In this document: in pieces, positions 46,201 through 55,234 of the stretch
Layout of the letters: every line of letters starts with the position of its first letter
Position numbering within the stretch: the first letter of the stretch is position 1
From: Brachycybe producta
Lineage: Eukaryota; Arthropoda; Diplopoda; Playtdesmida; Andrognathidae
Direction of reading: 5' to 3'
DNA length: 64,000 bases
Assembly: GCA_036925085.1 (NCBI GenBank)
Contig: JAUPFP010000021.1
Span: 2,692,027-2,756,026, forward strand
Notes under the pieces: model-generated
The model's input: the letters and a program-made list of their open reading frames with translations, nothing else
What the model was told of the DNA's origin: nothing
The model's database searches: none
Translations under genes and position numbers: made by a program

Positions 46201-47724
46201 AACACAAGATAATATGAAACATAAAAGTACCGAAGAAACAAGATACCTTTTTCCGTACATCATGTACTCTCAATCTAATCTTCTCCGTAACGGATCATCG
46301 AAACATTTTTATCAATTAAAAAAAAAACCACTTACCTTAAGTGACTCATTAGAAAATGAAACCTGAAAGCAAAAAAAAAAAACGAAGAAGAAAATAAAGA
46401 GAAAGAAACTTACATTTGTGTTAAGACGTGAGCCATTGCGACTCCGTCCGAAAGTTCTTCGACCGTCGTACGACAAGAAGATAGAGAAACCGGAAACTCG
46501 AACGTCTGCAACTGTCAATTAAATCAAACAACTAAATTAATAAAAGAATTAAACCTGCAATTTATAAAACTCTAAAAGCACTACTCCACATTTTAAAATA
46601 GAGAAATAACGACGAACAGAAAAATAGAGATCAACTTAAACAAGAAGTTGCTGTGAAACACGCGGAAAAAAAAATCCGGAAAATGAAAACTTGCATAAAA
46701 TCACTGAAAATACGAGCGGAAAATCACGAAAACGTGCCTAAAAATACGACAAACACATACAAAAAACGTGCATAAAATCACTGAACGAACGTGCAAGCAT
46801 GTGATAACGTGCAGAAAATAACTAAAAACACGTGCAAAAATGTGAAAACAGAATTCTCCCTAAAACGCATAAACTGCAAAGAAAAAAAAACAGTCACTTT
46901 TAAAATGTTTGTAAAAGATTTAAAAATGCAGAAATCTATTTAAAATGAGCACAATTAACGGGAAAAAATTGAAGAAAAGTCATTCAGAAACTTTCTGCAG
47001 TTTCTCATTAACTTTTTTTTTTTTTATTTTAAATTGGTTTCTGCAGTTTCTGCAATTCAGAGTATTTGTGTAAAAACGTTCGTAAATTCATCGAAAACAC
47101 AGAAAATTGCATGGAAGACAGGATAAACACGAACAAGAACACGAAAATGTGCGCAAAATCACGTAAATTAATTATCCCTACAAGCAAACACATATTTCCG
47201 TGATTGACCACGCGTTCCCGTGATCATGCACGTGCTTTAAGAGCATTTTTTTTCGTTTTAGTTTGATACAATAATTACAAATAAAATATAAAACAAGAGG
47301 ATCAAAAGGAAAGGTGGGTTAACGACCTCCAAAAAAAAAAAAAAATAATAAACCTGAAAAGAAAAAAAACAAACTTCGGCGTCGTTTTAAGATCGGATTT
47401 TAATCCGTGTTTAAAAAGCGTTAAACAAGGATATAAATGATGATACAAATCGGAATTCATTGAAACAACGTGCGAAACATGTAACAAGAGTACGAAACAT
47501 AGGAAAGCTAAATTAAGAAGAAAGCGGAGAAGAAGTCTTTTCTAGTAAAAAAAAAATCCCCCGTAACCTAGATTTTTCCAACTTACATAAGAGAAACACA
47601 CGGGAGGGAAATTACAAAAGACATAAAAAAAAGTAACTAAAAAGTAACTTAAAACACATTTTCATTTAGTTATAAAATAAATTACCCATTTTATAAGACT
47701 TTCACACAATTGTTCCTCATCCAT
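34208..47724 (-). CDS. HOOK: HOOK-family dynein adaptor, 23 coding exons
   Basis: Exons, 5' to 3': 47686-47724, 46414-46511, 44261-44333, 42307-42357, 42161-42212, 41923-42003, 41640-41770, 41497-41580, 41057-41151, 40914-40993, 40772-40836, 40610-40693, 40499-40541, 40345-40430, 40099-40263, 39962-40031, 39807-39894, 39542-39682, 35593-35792, 35401-35501, 34565-34669, 34430-34501, 34208-34333. All phases agree and give 709 residues (human HOOK1: 728). The start is MDEEQLCESLIKW. Residues 1-175 are the globular HOOK domain (SDGVAMAHVL, then ASELGRLLQLILGCAVN). A long coiled coil follows (RLIRLQHENKMLKLN, then MEERYKKYLEKAKN). The end, SFLARQRQATSRR, matches the family C-terminus. HOOK proteins link cytoplasmic dynein-dynactin to endosomal and other cargo, with FHIP and FTS. 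Introns 2, 3, 8, 18 and 20 are swollen by repeats; many others are under 100 bp. There appears to be one HOOK gene here, so assigning it to HOOK1, 2 or 3 is not meaningful. Confidence 0.96.
34730..35372. mobile_element. hAT-type element in HOOK intron 20 (643 bp)
   Basis: Ends CAGTGTTGGGACAAG and TTTCCCAACACTG. TAACTAATTAAATACAATTA-type interior, with TACTTTTTCCATTAGAAAACG. CAGTGTTGGG ends are common in animal hAT elements. An inner segment at 34922-35084 (ACAGTGAAAACCGTTTAAC) resembles the pogo-like element at 54192. No 8-bp duplication is evident. Confidence 0.65.
35858..36140. mobile_element. Family B copy B11, in HOOK intron 18
   Basis: CGAACTCTTCATTATTCTG, AAACTAGGGTAACTCAATCA, then CCGTTCTAGTTTCTAAGACA and CGCAGAATAACCACAG. 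Confidence 0.7.
36871..37421. mobile_element. hAT-type element in HOOK intron 18 (551 bp)
   Basis: Ends CAGGCCTGCACAACA and TGTTGTACAGGCCTG. Flanks CTAGAAAC (36863-36870) and CTATAAAC (37422-37429) match at 7 of 8. Right part shares AGCTCTTGGGCCACAGATTG with family C. No transposase ORF. Confidence 0.75.
37422..39541. other. Rest of HOOK intron 18
   Basis: AT-rich and without conserved coding blocks. Intron 18 (35793-39541, 3.7 kb) is by far the longest in the gene. Confidence 0.5.
41217..41458. mobile_element. Family B copy B12, in HOOK intron 8
   Basis: TTTTAGAAACTAGAAGGGTA at about 41273 and CCATTCTAGTTTCCAACAC at about 41377. It accounts for most of intron 8 (41152-41496). Confidence 0.75.
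42063..42089. repeat. (GAT)n in HOOK intron 5
   Basis: GATGATGATG run within the 157-bp intron between exons 5 and 6. Confidence 0.85.
42585..42850. mobile_element. Divergent family B copy B13, in HOOK intron 3
   Basis: AAACTAGAATGGTAATTA, GAATGACCCGTTTTTTGG, then TATTCTAGTTTCTAAAACAT. Homologous to 11090-11292 but without family A. Confidence 0.65.
42903..42956. repeat. Repeat N copy with GGCGCCATCT
   Basis: GATGGTGGCGCCATCTGAGA, then ACAAAATAAATATTTATTCA and GCCACC. Homologous to 11566-11625. Confidence 0.55.
43640..44135. repeat. Tandem repeat in HOOK intron 3, ~20-bp unit, about 22 copies
   Basis: Units of TTTCTGTCAATTGAAACTTT with variants (TCAACTGAAAC). On the HOOK sense strand each reads GTTTCAATTGACAGAAAA, giving many CAG trinucleotides shortly after the exon 3 donor. 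Confidence 0.9.
44715..44935. repeat. Repeat family K, copy K2, in HOOK intron 2
   Basis: TTTTGCAGTAGAACTCGACC and CACTCCAAAGTGG, mirrored by AATCGAGTTCGACCGCAAAA. Confidence 0.5.
45321..45529. mobile_element. Family A copy A11 (209 bp), in HOOK intron 2
   Basis: Flanks AAAAAAAGT and ATAGAAAGT match at 7 of 9. Reverse core, CRE intact. A repeat E copy follows directly. Confidence 0.88.
45540..45730. repeat. Repeat family E, copy E2, in HOOK intron 2
   Basis: AAGCTTTGTTTAAGTTTCAC and TAAGCTTAACTTTATTTTAA lie between GTCGCTTAAAAAAAGC and CCACGTTTTTGAATATGG. Confidence 0.6.
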
Positions 47725-47800
47725 TTCCACATAAAAACAACATCAAAACAACGAAACGCGAACATCGAAATTAAAACGACATCAACAAAAATAAAACACG

Positions 47801-47826
47801 GCAGCCATTTTATTTAAACCGGAAGT
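47801..47826 (-). promoter_or_regulatory. Candidate HOOK promoter sites (ETS and YY1-like)
   Basis: CCGGAAGT, the ETS/GABP consensus, lies at 47819-47826 and AAAATGGCTGC (minus strand, YY1-like) at about 47801-47811. They are 75-100 bp upstream of the HOOK start. Both types are common at housekeeping promoters. Confidence 0.35.
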
Positions 47827-48035
47827 TACAAACTTACGAAAGCAACTTCTTTCAATACACGTAATTTTCTCAACAGAGGGCAGTACTAGCTTCAAATAAC
47901 CATAACTGTAATGTGCAAATACAACGTTGATTTATTGAAGCGTATAATTTTTTTTATTAGGTGTACGAATATGGCGTATACCAATACACGTAATCTCAAT
48001 GGTGTAAATGCCGCATATTAGTGCACCCATTTGCT

Positions 48036-48225
48036 TAAGGTCCAAATTCAAGAAAAAACATTTCTTTTGAACGCGAATCTTTTGTGCAGAATGTAAACAA
48101 ATAACAAGCCTTGTTCAAAACAACTTGTAGAATTAACATAAAAAAATAATATTTTTTTAAATTTTACTGTGACTCAAAATGTTCATATGATAATTTTTCT
48201 TCTTGAATTTCTGTGCCCCTTTGTG
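48036..48225. repeat. Palindromic repeat D in the HOOK-RNF170 interval
   Basis: GTCCAAATTCAAGAAAAAAC and TTTTTCTTCTTGAATTTCTG are inverted ends. It separates the two divergent genes and is the only element recognised in their 952-bp spacer. Confidence 0.5.
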
Positions 48226-48522
48226 CTTTAAACCAAACAACATTGATGGTAGATCACGCCCTTTTGCGTGAATAATGGTTCAGTATGATGCTTCGGTTAA
48301 CTACAACATAACAAAATGAGAAGGCAAAGTTAAGAACAATTTATGATGTAGAAATGACATCAAATGTCCTAAAATGAATAAATCTAGAATTGTTTTATTA
48401 TTAATTTGACTAACTTTACACTTTTCACATCTCTTTCTTTTTCTTTAACTTGTCTTTCTCATTTAATTAGATTACAGTTAACCAGAGCATAAAGCTGATA
48501 AATAAAAATGTTCAATTTCGGT

Positions 48523-48534
48523 GGCGGCGGCCGC
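48523..48534. promoter_or_regulatory. GC-rich block upstream of RNF170
   Basis: GGCGGCGGCCGC about 145 bp before the RNF170 start; compare 312-328 before TTC33. A second GGCGGCTGC is at 48557. Confidence 0.35.
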
Positions 48535-48676
48535 TAGTTATTATGTCGTCGTTAACGGCGGCTGCTACAAGAGTATAATTAACATACAAAATATGCAATC
48601 GATTTCGTCATGTGATTTTTTTTGTTTAGATCACGAAAAATGAATAAGATTTCATTTGACACGAAATGATATTTGA

Positions 48677-50479
48677 ATGGAAAGCCAAAGTCCATTAGTA
48701 GAAGGTGTTGGAAACGAGGTTTTGGTTGGAATAACGACGATTGTGATCGCTGTGATCGTCATCGTCTATTTCGGCTTAAAGTAAGTTCGATGGGCCCCCC
48801 CCCTCTCCCCTCGGGGCCCACCTCTCTCTCGCGTTCGTTTTACGAGATTCGTTCTAAATCGTTACGTCCACGTGTCTTGTTATTCTTACCTCGTTTTCTG
48901 ATTAGATGTCGACCTCGAAGTACTCAAGAGATTCATCCGGAGAGTCGAAGTGTGGTGGATGATGCTCTCCTCCACTTGAATAACCGACGTCCGTCCGTAT
49001 CCACAGCGAATGGTGGCGTCGATGTCGACGGCAACATGGTTCGATTCAGAAGGAACGAAGACAATCAGTGTCCCATCTGTTTAGCAGTTGCACGATACGC
49101 CATAGAAACCAACTGCGGACATCTCTTCTGTGGTATATACACCTAATAAAAAGCATGATATCAGCGAAGGAAACTTGTCACTTGAACTACAACTTGAACT
49201 CTAGGCTTACAATATTGAAAAATTTCATCAAAGAATGATCAATAAAACAAGTTTTATCGATAATAGGAAAACTGATCAGAGGGTTCACGTTGATTTTCTA
49301 ATGTTAAACCCAAATTTAAGAAAGGAAACCCAACCATGGCACTTCAACTCTCTGAGACAGGGTTCCAACATAGAAAGAAACCTGTTTTACTTTTTTTAAA
49401 AAAAAAGTGGTTTTTATGTGTTTTGGAATCCTAATCAGAGGGTTCAAGTTGAAGATGCTAAGTTTTTTCTTTCTTTCTTAAGTTTGGGTTCAAGAGCTCC
49501 GTAATATAAAAAAAAACTGGATTCAATTTTCGAAAACGACGAGAAAGATTTCTTTCTTTTCTTTTCGAAACAACTTCAGAAGGAATTACAAGATTTACTT
49601 GAAACTAGAAAAGTAAAATGAAACTCGTATAAAGTATTTTTAATGATGATATCTTTAAAAATTAAACTTTTTAAGAAAAACCTGTTAACAAACTGCGATA
49701 AAAAGTTTAATTTTCAAAGTTATTATTTTTTTATTATTTTTCTAGTTTCAAATAAGTCTCAAAATTCTTTCAAAAAGTTGCTTTCGTCGTATTTTACGTA
49801 ATAATGTCGAATTCTCGAAATATTTTATTCACCGTTCTTTTTCTTTTCTCTAAAACGTAGGTCAATGCATCGTCATGTATTGGAGGCACGGTACGTGGCT
49901 GGGAACGGTCCGATGTCCGGTTTGCCGTCAACAGGTCCGAGGGACACATTCTAGCAACAACAAAAAACCAAACACTAGAATCACGATTAATTCAATTTCA
50001 GGTGACGTTGTTACTTCAATGTTTCACCGAAGCCGAACAGAATTCTGCCGAAGTCGAAGATGCCGAAGAACGTGATGCGGTGATACGTGCAAGTAACGAC
50101 TACAACAGAAGATTCTCGGGAGAACCGAGGCCGGTGAGTATCGACGACAAGATCGACTTATCGATTTAAAGAATCCTAAATTTTTTTTCTCTCTTTCGAA
50201 TAGTTGATGGATTATTTACGTGACCTTCCGACCCTTTTACGTCATCTTTGGAACGAATTCTTCTCAGTTGGAGGTCTCATGTATATGTTTCGTATTCGTA
50301 TCATACTTTGCTTCTTTGCAGCCTGTATGTACCTCATCTCTCCTCTCGACATCATTCCCGAGGCCGTTTTTGGAATCCTTGGACTTTTGGACGATGTTTT
50401 CGTTGTTCTTCTGTTGGCCGTTTACATAAGTATCATCTATCGTAGGTTCTTGGCCACGAGAGGAGCTGAAGTTTCGTGA
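48677..50479 (+). CDS. RNF170: RNF170, ER membrane RING E3 ligase, 5 exons
   Basis: Exons 48677-48780, 48906-49132, 49861-49934, 50002-50133 and 50204-50479 give 270 residues (human: 258). A first membrane helix lies at about 15-33 ([16 protein letters not shown]). The C3HC4 RING has C90, C93, C105, H107, C110, C113, C129 and C132, with YWRHGTWLG before the last pair, as in RNF170. [13 protein letters not shown] matches the linker. Two C-terminal helices lie around [20 protein letters not shown], the DUF1232-like segment. In vertebrates RNF170 binds erlin complexes and ubiquitinates activated IP3 receptors at the ER. Intron 2 (728 bp) holds repeats D and B. Intron 3 is only 67 bp with a weak donor (GTCCGA). 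It lies head-to-head with HOOK. Confidence 0.96.
49310..49500. repeat. Palindromic repeat D in RNF170 intron 2
   Basis: CCCAAATTTAAGAAAGGAAA with AGGGTTCCAACA, mirrored by TTGGAATCCTAATCAGAGGG and TTCTTAAGTTTGGG. Confidence 0.6.
49585..49770. mobile_element. Divergent family B copy B15, in RNF170 intron 2
   Basis: TTGAAACTAGAAAAGTAAAA at about 49599, GATGATATCTTTAAAAATTA, then TTTTTCTAGTTTCAAATAAG. Confidence 0.5.
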
Positions 50480-50777
50480 CGATTGACTCGTACGACTTGA
50501 TGATGAATAGAAAAAAAGAACGTCGTTCTTTTTTTTTTTTTTTACACAAAAGTGTCTTAAATTTTTTTGGGCCGTCCAATTTGTGATATCACCTTTTTTT
50601 GTTTTCTTGTTCGTTATCCACGTTTTTTGTGACTGCCAAAAAAAAAACCAGCAAATTTTAATTAAAGTTTTCTTGGATTGTTTGATTGGATTTGTTTTTT
50701 TGTTTTTATCTTTGATACTTTGTATCATTCAGTTCGTTTTAATGAATTTTCACATTTAAAACTATTAAATGTATTTA

Positions 50778-50783
50778 AATAAA
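50778..50783 (+). other. Polyadenylation signal of RNF170
   Basis: AATAAA 299 bp after the stop. Confidence 0.5.
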
Positions 50784-50912
50784 ATGGACTTTTAAAGTGT
50801 TGCAATTTGCAAGTTATGTAAAATAATCACCAACAACGAATGTTTTTTTTTTATATAAAAGAACAATTAATGTCCAAATTGAAGATGAAAACTTGGCACA
50901 ACAACTTGTTAA

Positions 50913-51278
50913 GCCGGATCCAGACTAGAACAGAACAACCAACCAAACACTTGTTTGCAAACATTACCAAAGAACAGATTCGTTGTTCTGTTCGATGTGG
51001 CTAGATTATCCAGACTTGAATATAATGTGTTCTTAGTTGGTAATCTCAGAACCGCCAATGACTGGATGTTCGGGGAAATGTTTACCGAGACGTAAAAACT
51101 ATTCCTGGCCCGAAAATGAACATCCTTTGACGTGACAGGCAAAAGCCAACAACTGGTGAATCGAGGTCAAATAGAACAACGAACAAATTTTGTTACAGGG
51201 AAATGTTCAGAAAAACAGTCGATACTATTCGCGAATGGTGTCTGGTTTGTTATTCTGTTCTAGTCTGGATCCACCTTT
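50913..51278. mobile_element. TTAA-type MITE J3 (about 366 bp)
   Basis: Left end TTAA then GCCGGATCCAGACTAGAACA. Right end TGTTCTAGTCTGGATCCACC with the TTAA decayed to TTTTA. About 26 bp of inverted repeat. Confidence 0.6.
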
Positions 51279-51316
51279 TACGTTGGAACGTTGATCCAAG
51301 TTCAAGTTCTAGCATT

Positions 51317-51475
51317 AAGACCCAAATTGAGGAAGAATACTTGGCACTTGAAAACCTCATGAACAGGATTTCAACACAAACTTTTGTTGAGTCATTTGAA
51401 GTTCTTTCTATGTTGGAACCACTGCTTGGAGGGTTCAAGTGTCAAGTTTTTTTGAAAAAAATTTGAGCCCCTGCA
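51317..51475. repeat. Palindromic repeat D
   Basis: GACCCAAATTGAGGAAGAAT and CTTGGCACTTGAAAACCTC, mirrored by GGAGGGTTCAAGTGTCAAG and AAATTTGAGCCCC. Confidence 0.55.
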
Positions 51476-52032
51476 AACATTATCCGTGTTATCTGTGTTT
51501 TTAGTCGGTTTTCCATGATGATATTCTCCCAGATTTGTATTCAAATTGAACCCAGATTAGAGATGACGTGATCAAGAAATGACAACTATAAATGCAGTAT
51601 AAGTGGGGTCCGGGGTGGGGTGGGGTTGAAGGGCTGATTATTGTACAATACATACAGAAATAGATGAAACTGAATTATTGTAAATAATATCCGGTGTCAG
51701 GCTACCCTTACTCTCTATTAGGATTTTCGGGTTTGTTATTCGAGCCCTACAAGTGTGCATATGTGTTAATTTATTGTTATTATTTCTCTGAAATTCTTTT
51801 TAAAAAACGTCATTTGTCCACTGCCCAGTTGTTGAAAGCCAACCGAAGACGTTTCAGCGTGTTTTTTTTATTTTGTATATTGTCTATTGTTGACAAATTG
51901 TTCGTTGTATTACGAAAGACAACTAGAATCATACCTATAATTTATAGCTTGTTTCCACGCTATAAGTTGTGGTTGATACTATGGATGATTAATTGTCATA
52001 ATGTTACAAGAGTGTTAACAGGTGAAAGTACG

Positions 52033-52260
52033 ACCTAAATTCAAGAAAAGAAACTTATTTCAACTTGAACTCTTGGGTTTATATCAATAGGGTTTTATAT
52101 TTTCTGGTTTTGACAATGCATTTTCTATGCTGCACTTGGACTCTTGTCCCTCTGCCATAGGCCTTTATGGCTGCTTGCAGAGTAATTTTTCAAATTCAAA
52201 TTCAAAAAAATTTGAACTATGTTGAACTTTATGTGTTGGAACCCTTGGTTATATATATTG
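52033..52260. repeat. Palindromic repeat D (degraded)
   Basis: GACCTAAATTCAAGAAAAGA and CAACTTGAACTCTTGGGTT, mirrored near 52225-52250 (GTTGGAACCCTTGG). Confidence 0.4.
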
Positions 52261-53656
52261 AATGTTTGGGCCTAGAATTTTTGTCTAAATTCTAGTGTTA
52301 AATTTTGCAAATATAGATAAGAAAATTCATAAAAAGTACATTTACTTTTGTTAAATCTTAAAATTTAAAAGTAATCCATTATAAAATGTGTTTTCATTAA
52401 ACTATAAAGTTAAATAAAATCAAATTGATATTTTTTTTTTGTATTTAAAAAAACTATTTCACAAATGTCTTTTAAACTACAATATTTTAAAATACAAATA
52501 AAAAAATTGTTGGTTATTTATGAGAATTTATGTTTTTCATTAACTTTTATGCAAATAAAAATTCAGAAATGTGCAAATTGTTTTTAGAAATTATGCGTTT
52601 TATGATTAATAAAAATACATTACATATTTATTAACAAAAACAATTAATTACTGTTGATGTCTGAAGTAATTAATTGCTACAATCATTAGAAACAATAACA
52701 GAAAATGCAAAATCGAAACGATCGATCGAAACCCTGTCTGACTGAAAGAGGTTATTTAAGAAATAAGTGAAATTATGTAATTTATGCAAATTTCTAAATA
52801 TTATGCAAATTGTGCACTTTATGTATTTTTATTTTGAATTATAAACTGATTATTATTGCAAATATGACACTAATATGTTATCATAGAGAACCTCAAAAAG
52901 GGGATTGAAATCATAATTATGCGTTTTTTTTCTTCTTCTGCATTTTATGCAAACTTTTGGCCTTAAACATTATTCATTAGTAGTCATATTTATAAGAATT
53001 GATTTTAGATAATAATTATAGCATAATTCATTCTTTATGAAAGTGAGACAAATATAAGCAGTAAGTAAGAATCAAATTTTCAGTCACGAAATGTCGGACA
53101 ATCGATTTATTCATTTTCAAACCGATGAATATTTCGCATAAAATTTTAAACTATTCTAATTTTTAAGTTTGGTTTCAAGTTCTCTTAATAAAATAAAAAA
53201 CCTCTTATCAATTTAAGTTTTGAGCTTTCTATAAAATAAGATAACCAATTAAACTCGAGAAGACAAGATTAAAACGGCCACCGAGACACACCTGTCGATA
53301 TTTGTAATTTACGACATTCGATGATGATGATGATCGAGAGATCACATTAGCATTAAGTATTCACGATCATGGAAGTACTTAATTTAAGGAGTAATTTTTG
53401 ACTACAATACAACGTTTGTTTCGCGTGATATCTTCCAATATTACTTCCTCAACCTAACAATTCATTAACACCTATCATTACTCGTATCCATGACGACCAA
53501 ACACTTGTTATTTACGTATAAATATCGTGCCATTTAGGACTTTTCGTCTTTTAAAAAGTACTAAAACAGTAATTGCAACAAGCGGTAAGCTCAACTTTCA
53601 AAACAATCATTCAGTGTTGATACGAGAGAAAAAAACTTACTTTAGGATCGTTAACG
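52261..53656. other. Intergenic, very AT-rich
   Basis: No gene, element or repeat was recognised apart from a short (GAT)n at 53320. It includes the unmapped promoter of the nucleoredoxin-like gene. Confidence 0.4.
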
Positions 53657-54173
53657 ATGGATCTTCTTGCGGGTAAAACCCTTTATCGTGCTTCCGGAGA
53701 CGAGGTAACGGCCGAAGAAGTTCTGCAAGGAAAAGAAATCATCGGATTGTATTTCTCGGCTCATTGGTGTCCACCATGTCGCATGTTCACACCATTACTT
53801 AAGAATTTCCACAGAGATCTAATTCAAGATGGAGAACCGTTCGAGATTGTCTTCATTTCGTCCGATTGGAGTCTGGACGATATGTTAGACTACATGCAGG
53901 AAGCTCACGGTGACTGGTTGGGAACCTGCGACGACGATGTCAAAAAGTAAGTAGAAACCAAACTTTCGTTACGACTAAATTAAGTTCAAAATAATTTGAT
54001 TCGATCGATCGTTTATCGGTAGAGAGGCGGCTACCAAATATGGTATAACGGGAATTCCTCTTCTGGTCGTCGTTGCAAGTAACGGAAAACTTTTACGTAT
54101 GGACGCAAGACAAGAAATACAGAACGACGGAACCGACTGTTTTCAGAAGTGGCTCGAAGAAGCAAAAGCATAG
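53657..54173 (+). CDS. NXNL2: Nucleoredoxin-like protein (NXNL2-type thioredoxin fold), 2 exons
   Basis: Exons 53657-53946 and 54023-54173 give 146 residues (human NXNL2: 156). The fold is a single tryparedoxin/nucleoredoxin domain: LYFSAHWCPPCRMFTPLL carries the active site C38-P-P-C41, followed by FEIVFISSDWS. The cis-proline motif is GITGIP (P109). The end, CFQKWLEEAKA, resembles CFQDWVEAA of NXNL2. Unlike mammalian NXNL2, the redox CPPC is intact, so thiol-disulfide reductase activity is likely. It is probably cytosolic, with no signal peptide. The nearest neighbour is a convergent GPX gene. It could also be named tryparedoxin-like or nucleoredoxin; the one-domain length favours the NXNL2 group. 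Confidence 0.88.
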
Positions 54174-54191
54174 AGAAAAAAAAAGCAAATA

Positions 54192-54282
54192 CAGTGAAAA
54201 CCGTTTAACACGTACACATCTGATAACAGGAAACAATATGCCAGCGAGTCCCTTCAATTTCGTGTTAAGCGGTTTTTACCTG
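54192..54282. mobile_element. pogo-like MITE in the NXNL2-like 3' end (91 bp)
   Basis: Inverted ends CAGTGAAAACCGTTTAACAC and GTGTTAAGCGGTTTTTACCTG, flanked by TA on each side as in Tc1/mariner/pogo elements. It starts 18 bp after the stop codon and before the AATAAA at 54338-54343, so it is probably transcribed in the 3'UTR. Confidence 0.7.
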
Positions 54283-54349
54283 TATTGAGAAATCTTTATG
54301 GTGGCTTTATATTTAAATTCTCCTTTAACGCTTCAGGAATAAAAAAATT

Positions 54350-54740
54350 CAAAGTGTTTTATAAACTAGAAAACTAGAAAAAAATTGTAGAAACCACATG
54401 GTGAAAATAAACAATTCATTATACGGCAATTTCGCTTTACAGCCAAATTTCCTCTGCAGTAAAGCGAGGTATTAGTGTAGTTGATGATGTTATTAAGTAA
54501 AAGTTTATTTTGATAGATATCATCATAAAGGAAAAACCTTCATGATGATATCTATCAAAATAAAACTTTTACGACAGTTTAAAAAAAAATGGTGAAATTA
54601 ATTTTCGTGAAAAATTGATACTAAAAAACCCTGCAAAATGGATAATTTTCAAACTGAACTACAAAATGTATATTTTTAAGATACAGCTATGAAACAACTT
54701 TTAGCATAATCTGTTACCATTCTAGTTTTGAAAACAATCT
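54350..54740. mobile_element. Compound family B-like element B16
   Basis: ATAAACTAGAAAACTAGA at the left, an inner palindrome around TTGATAGATATCATCATAAA and its complement at 54512-54571, then CCATTCTAGTTTTGAAAACA at the right. Confidence 0.5.
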
Positions 54741-55234
54741 GTATTTTTCCAAAGTTCTTTTATTTATAAAAACGTTTTTTTTTTTACGTCTCTGCATTCA
54801 AAAATATCTATAAAGCCACCTTTTCAATAACAAAAAGAAAAACCTGTCGAATTTACGTTTCTTGTGGTTTTATTTATGTAACAAAACATAGAATTTATCG
54901 TGCAAATTAAACTATTTCAATTTAAAAAATAATATGAAGACATTTAAATTCGTCGTTTGTTTTAATATCGTTCTAGTTCACGATTTAGACAATAAAACGT
55001 TTTAAATTATTACTAAAAACGTTATCAGATCACATTCTTGTATTTTTTATAAGAAAAGTTCGTCATAAAATGTCTAAATTCTGAACGAGAACGTCATAAA
55101 TTCAGTAACGACATTGATACGAAAGCTCGTAAAATATGAGTATATAGAATGTTTTAGAAAAAGAGAGAAAGAGAAAAGAAGTTTTTTTAAAAAAAACGTC
55201 TTATACGTTTGAATATCACAGAAACAAAATCTCT
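54741..55234. other. Intergenic, includes the GPX 3'UTR
   Basis: AT-rich. A minus-strand AATAAA at 54869-54874 may end the GPX transcript. No gene. Confidence 0.4.

Noticed and set aside
34208..47724. Extra HOOK exons at 46200-46360 (VSFSNESLK-like frame)
   Set aside because: The phase does not fit; exon 2 joins exon 3 at 44333 in phase and matches the family without a gap.
50264..50728. 154-residue ORF antisense to the last RNF170 exon
   Set aside because: Shadow of the conserved coding frame plus Lys/Asn-rich UTR.
51694..52038. 114-residue ORF resembling a membrane protein
   Set aside because: Hydrophobic only because of T-rich sequence; no splice context or family motif.
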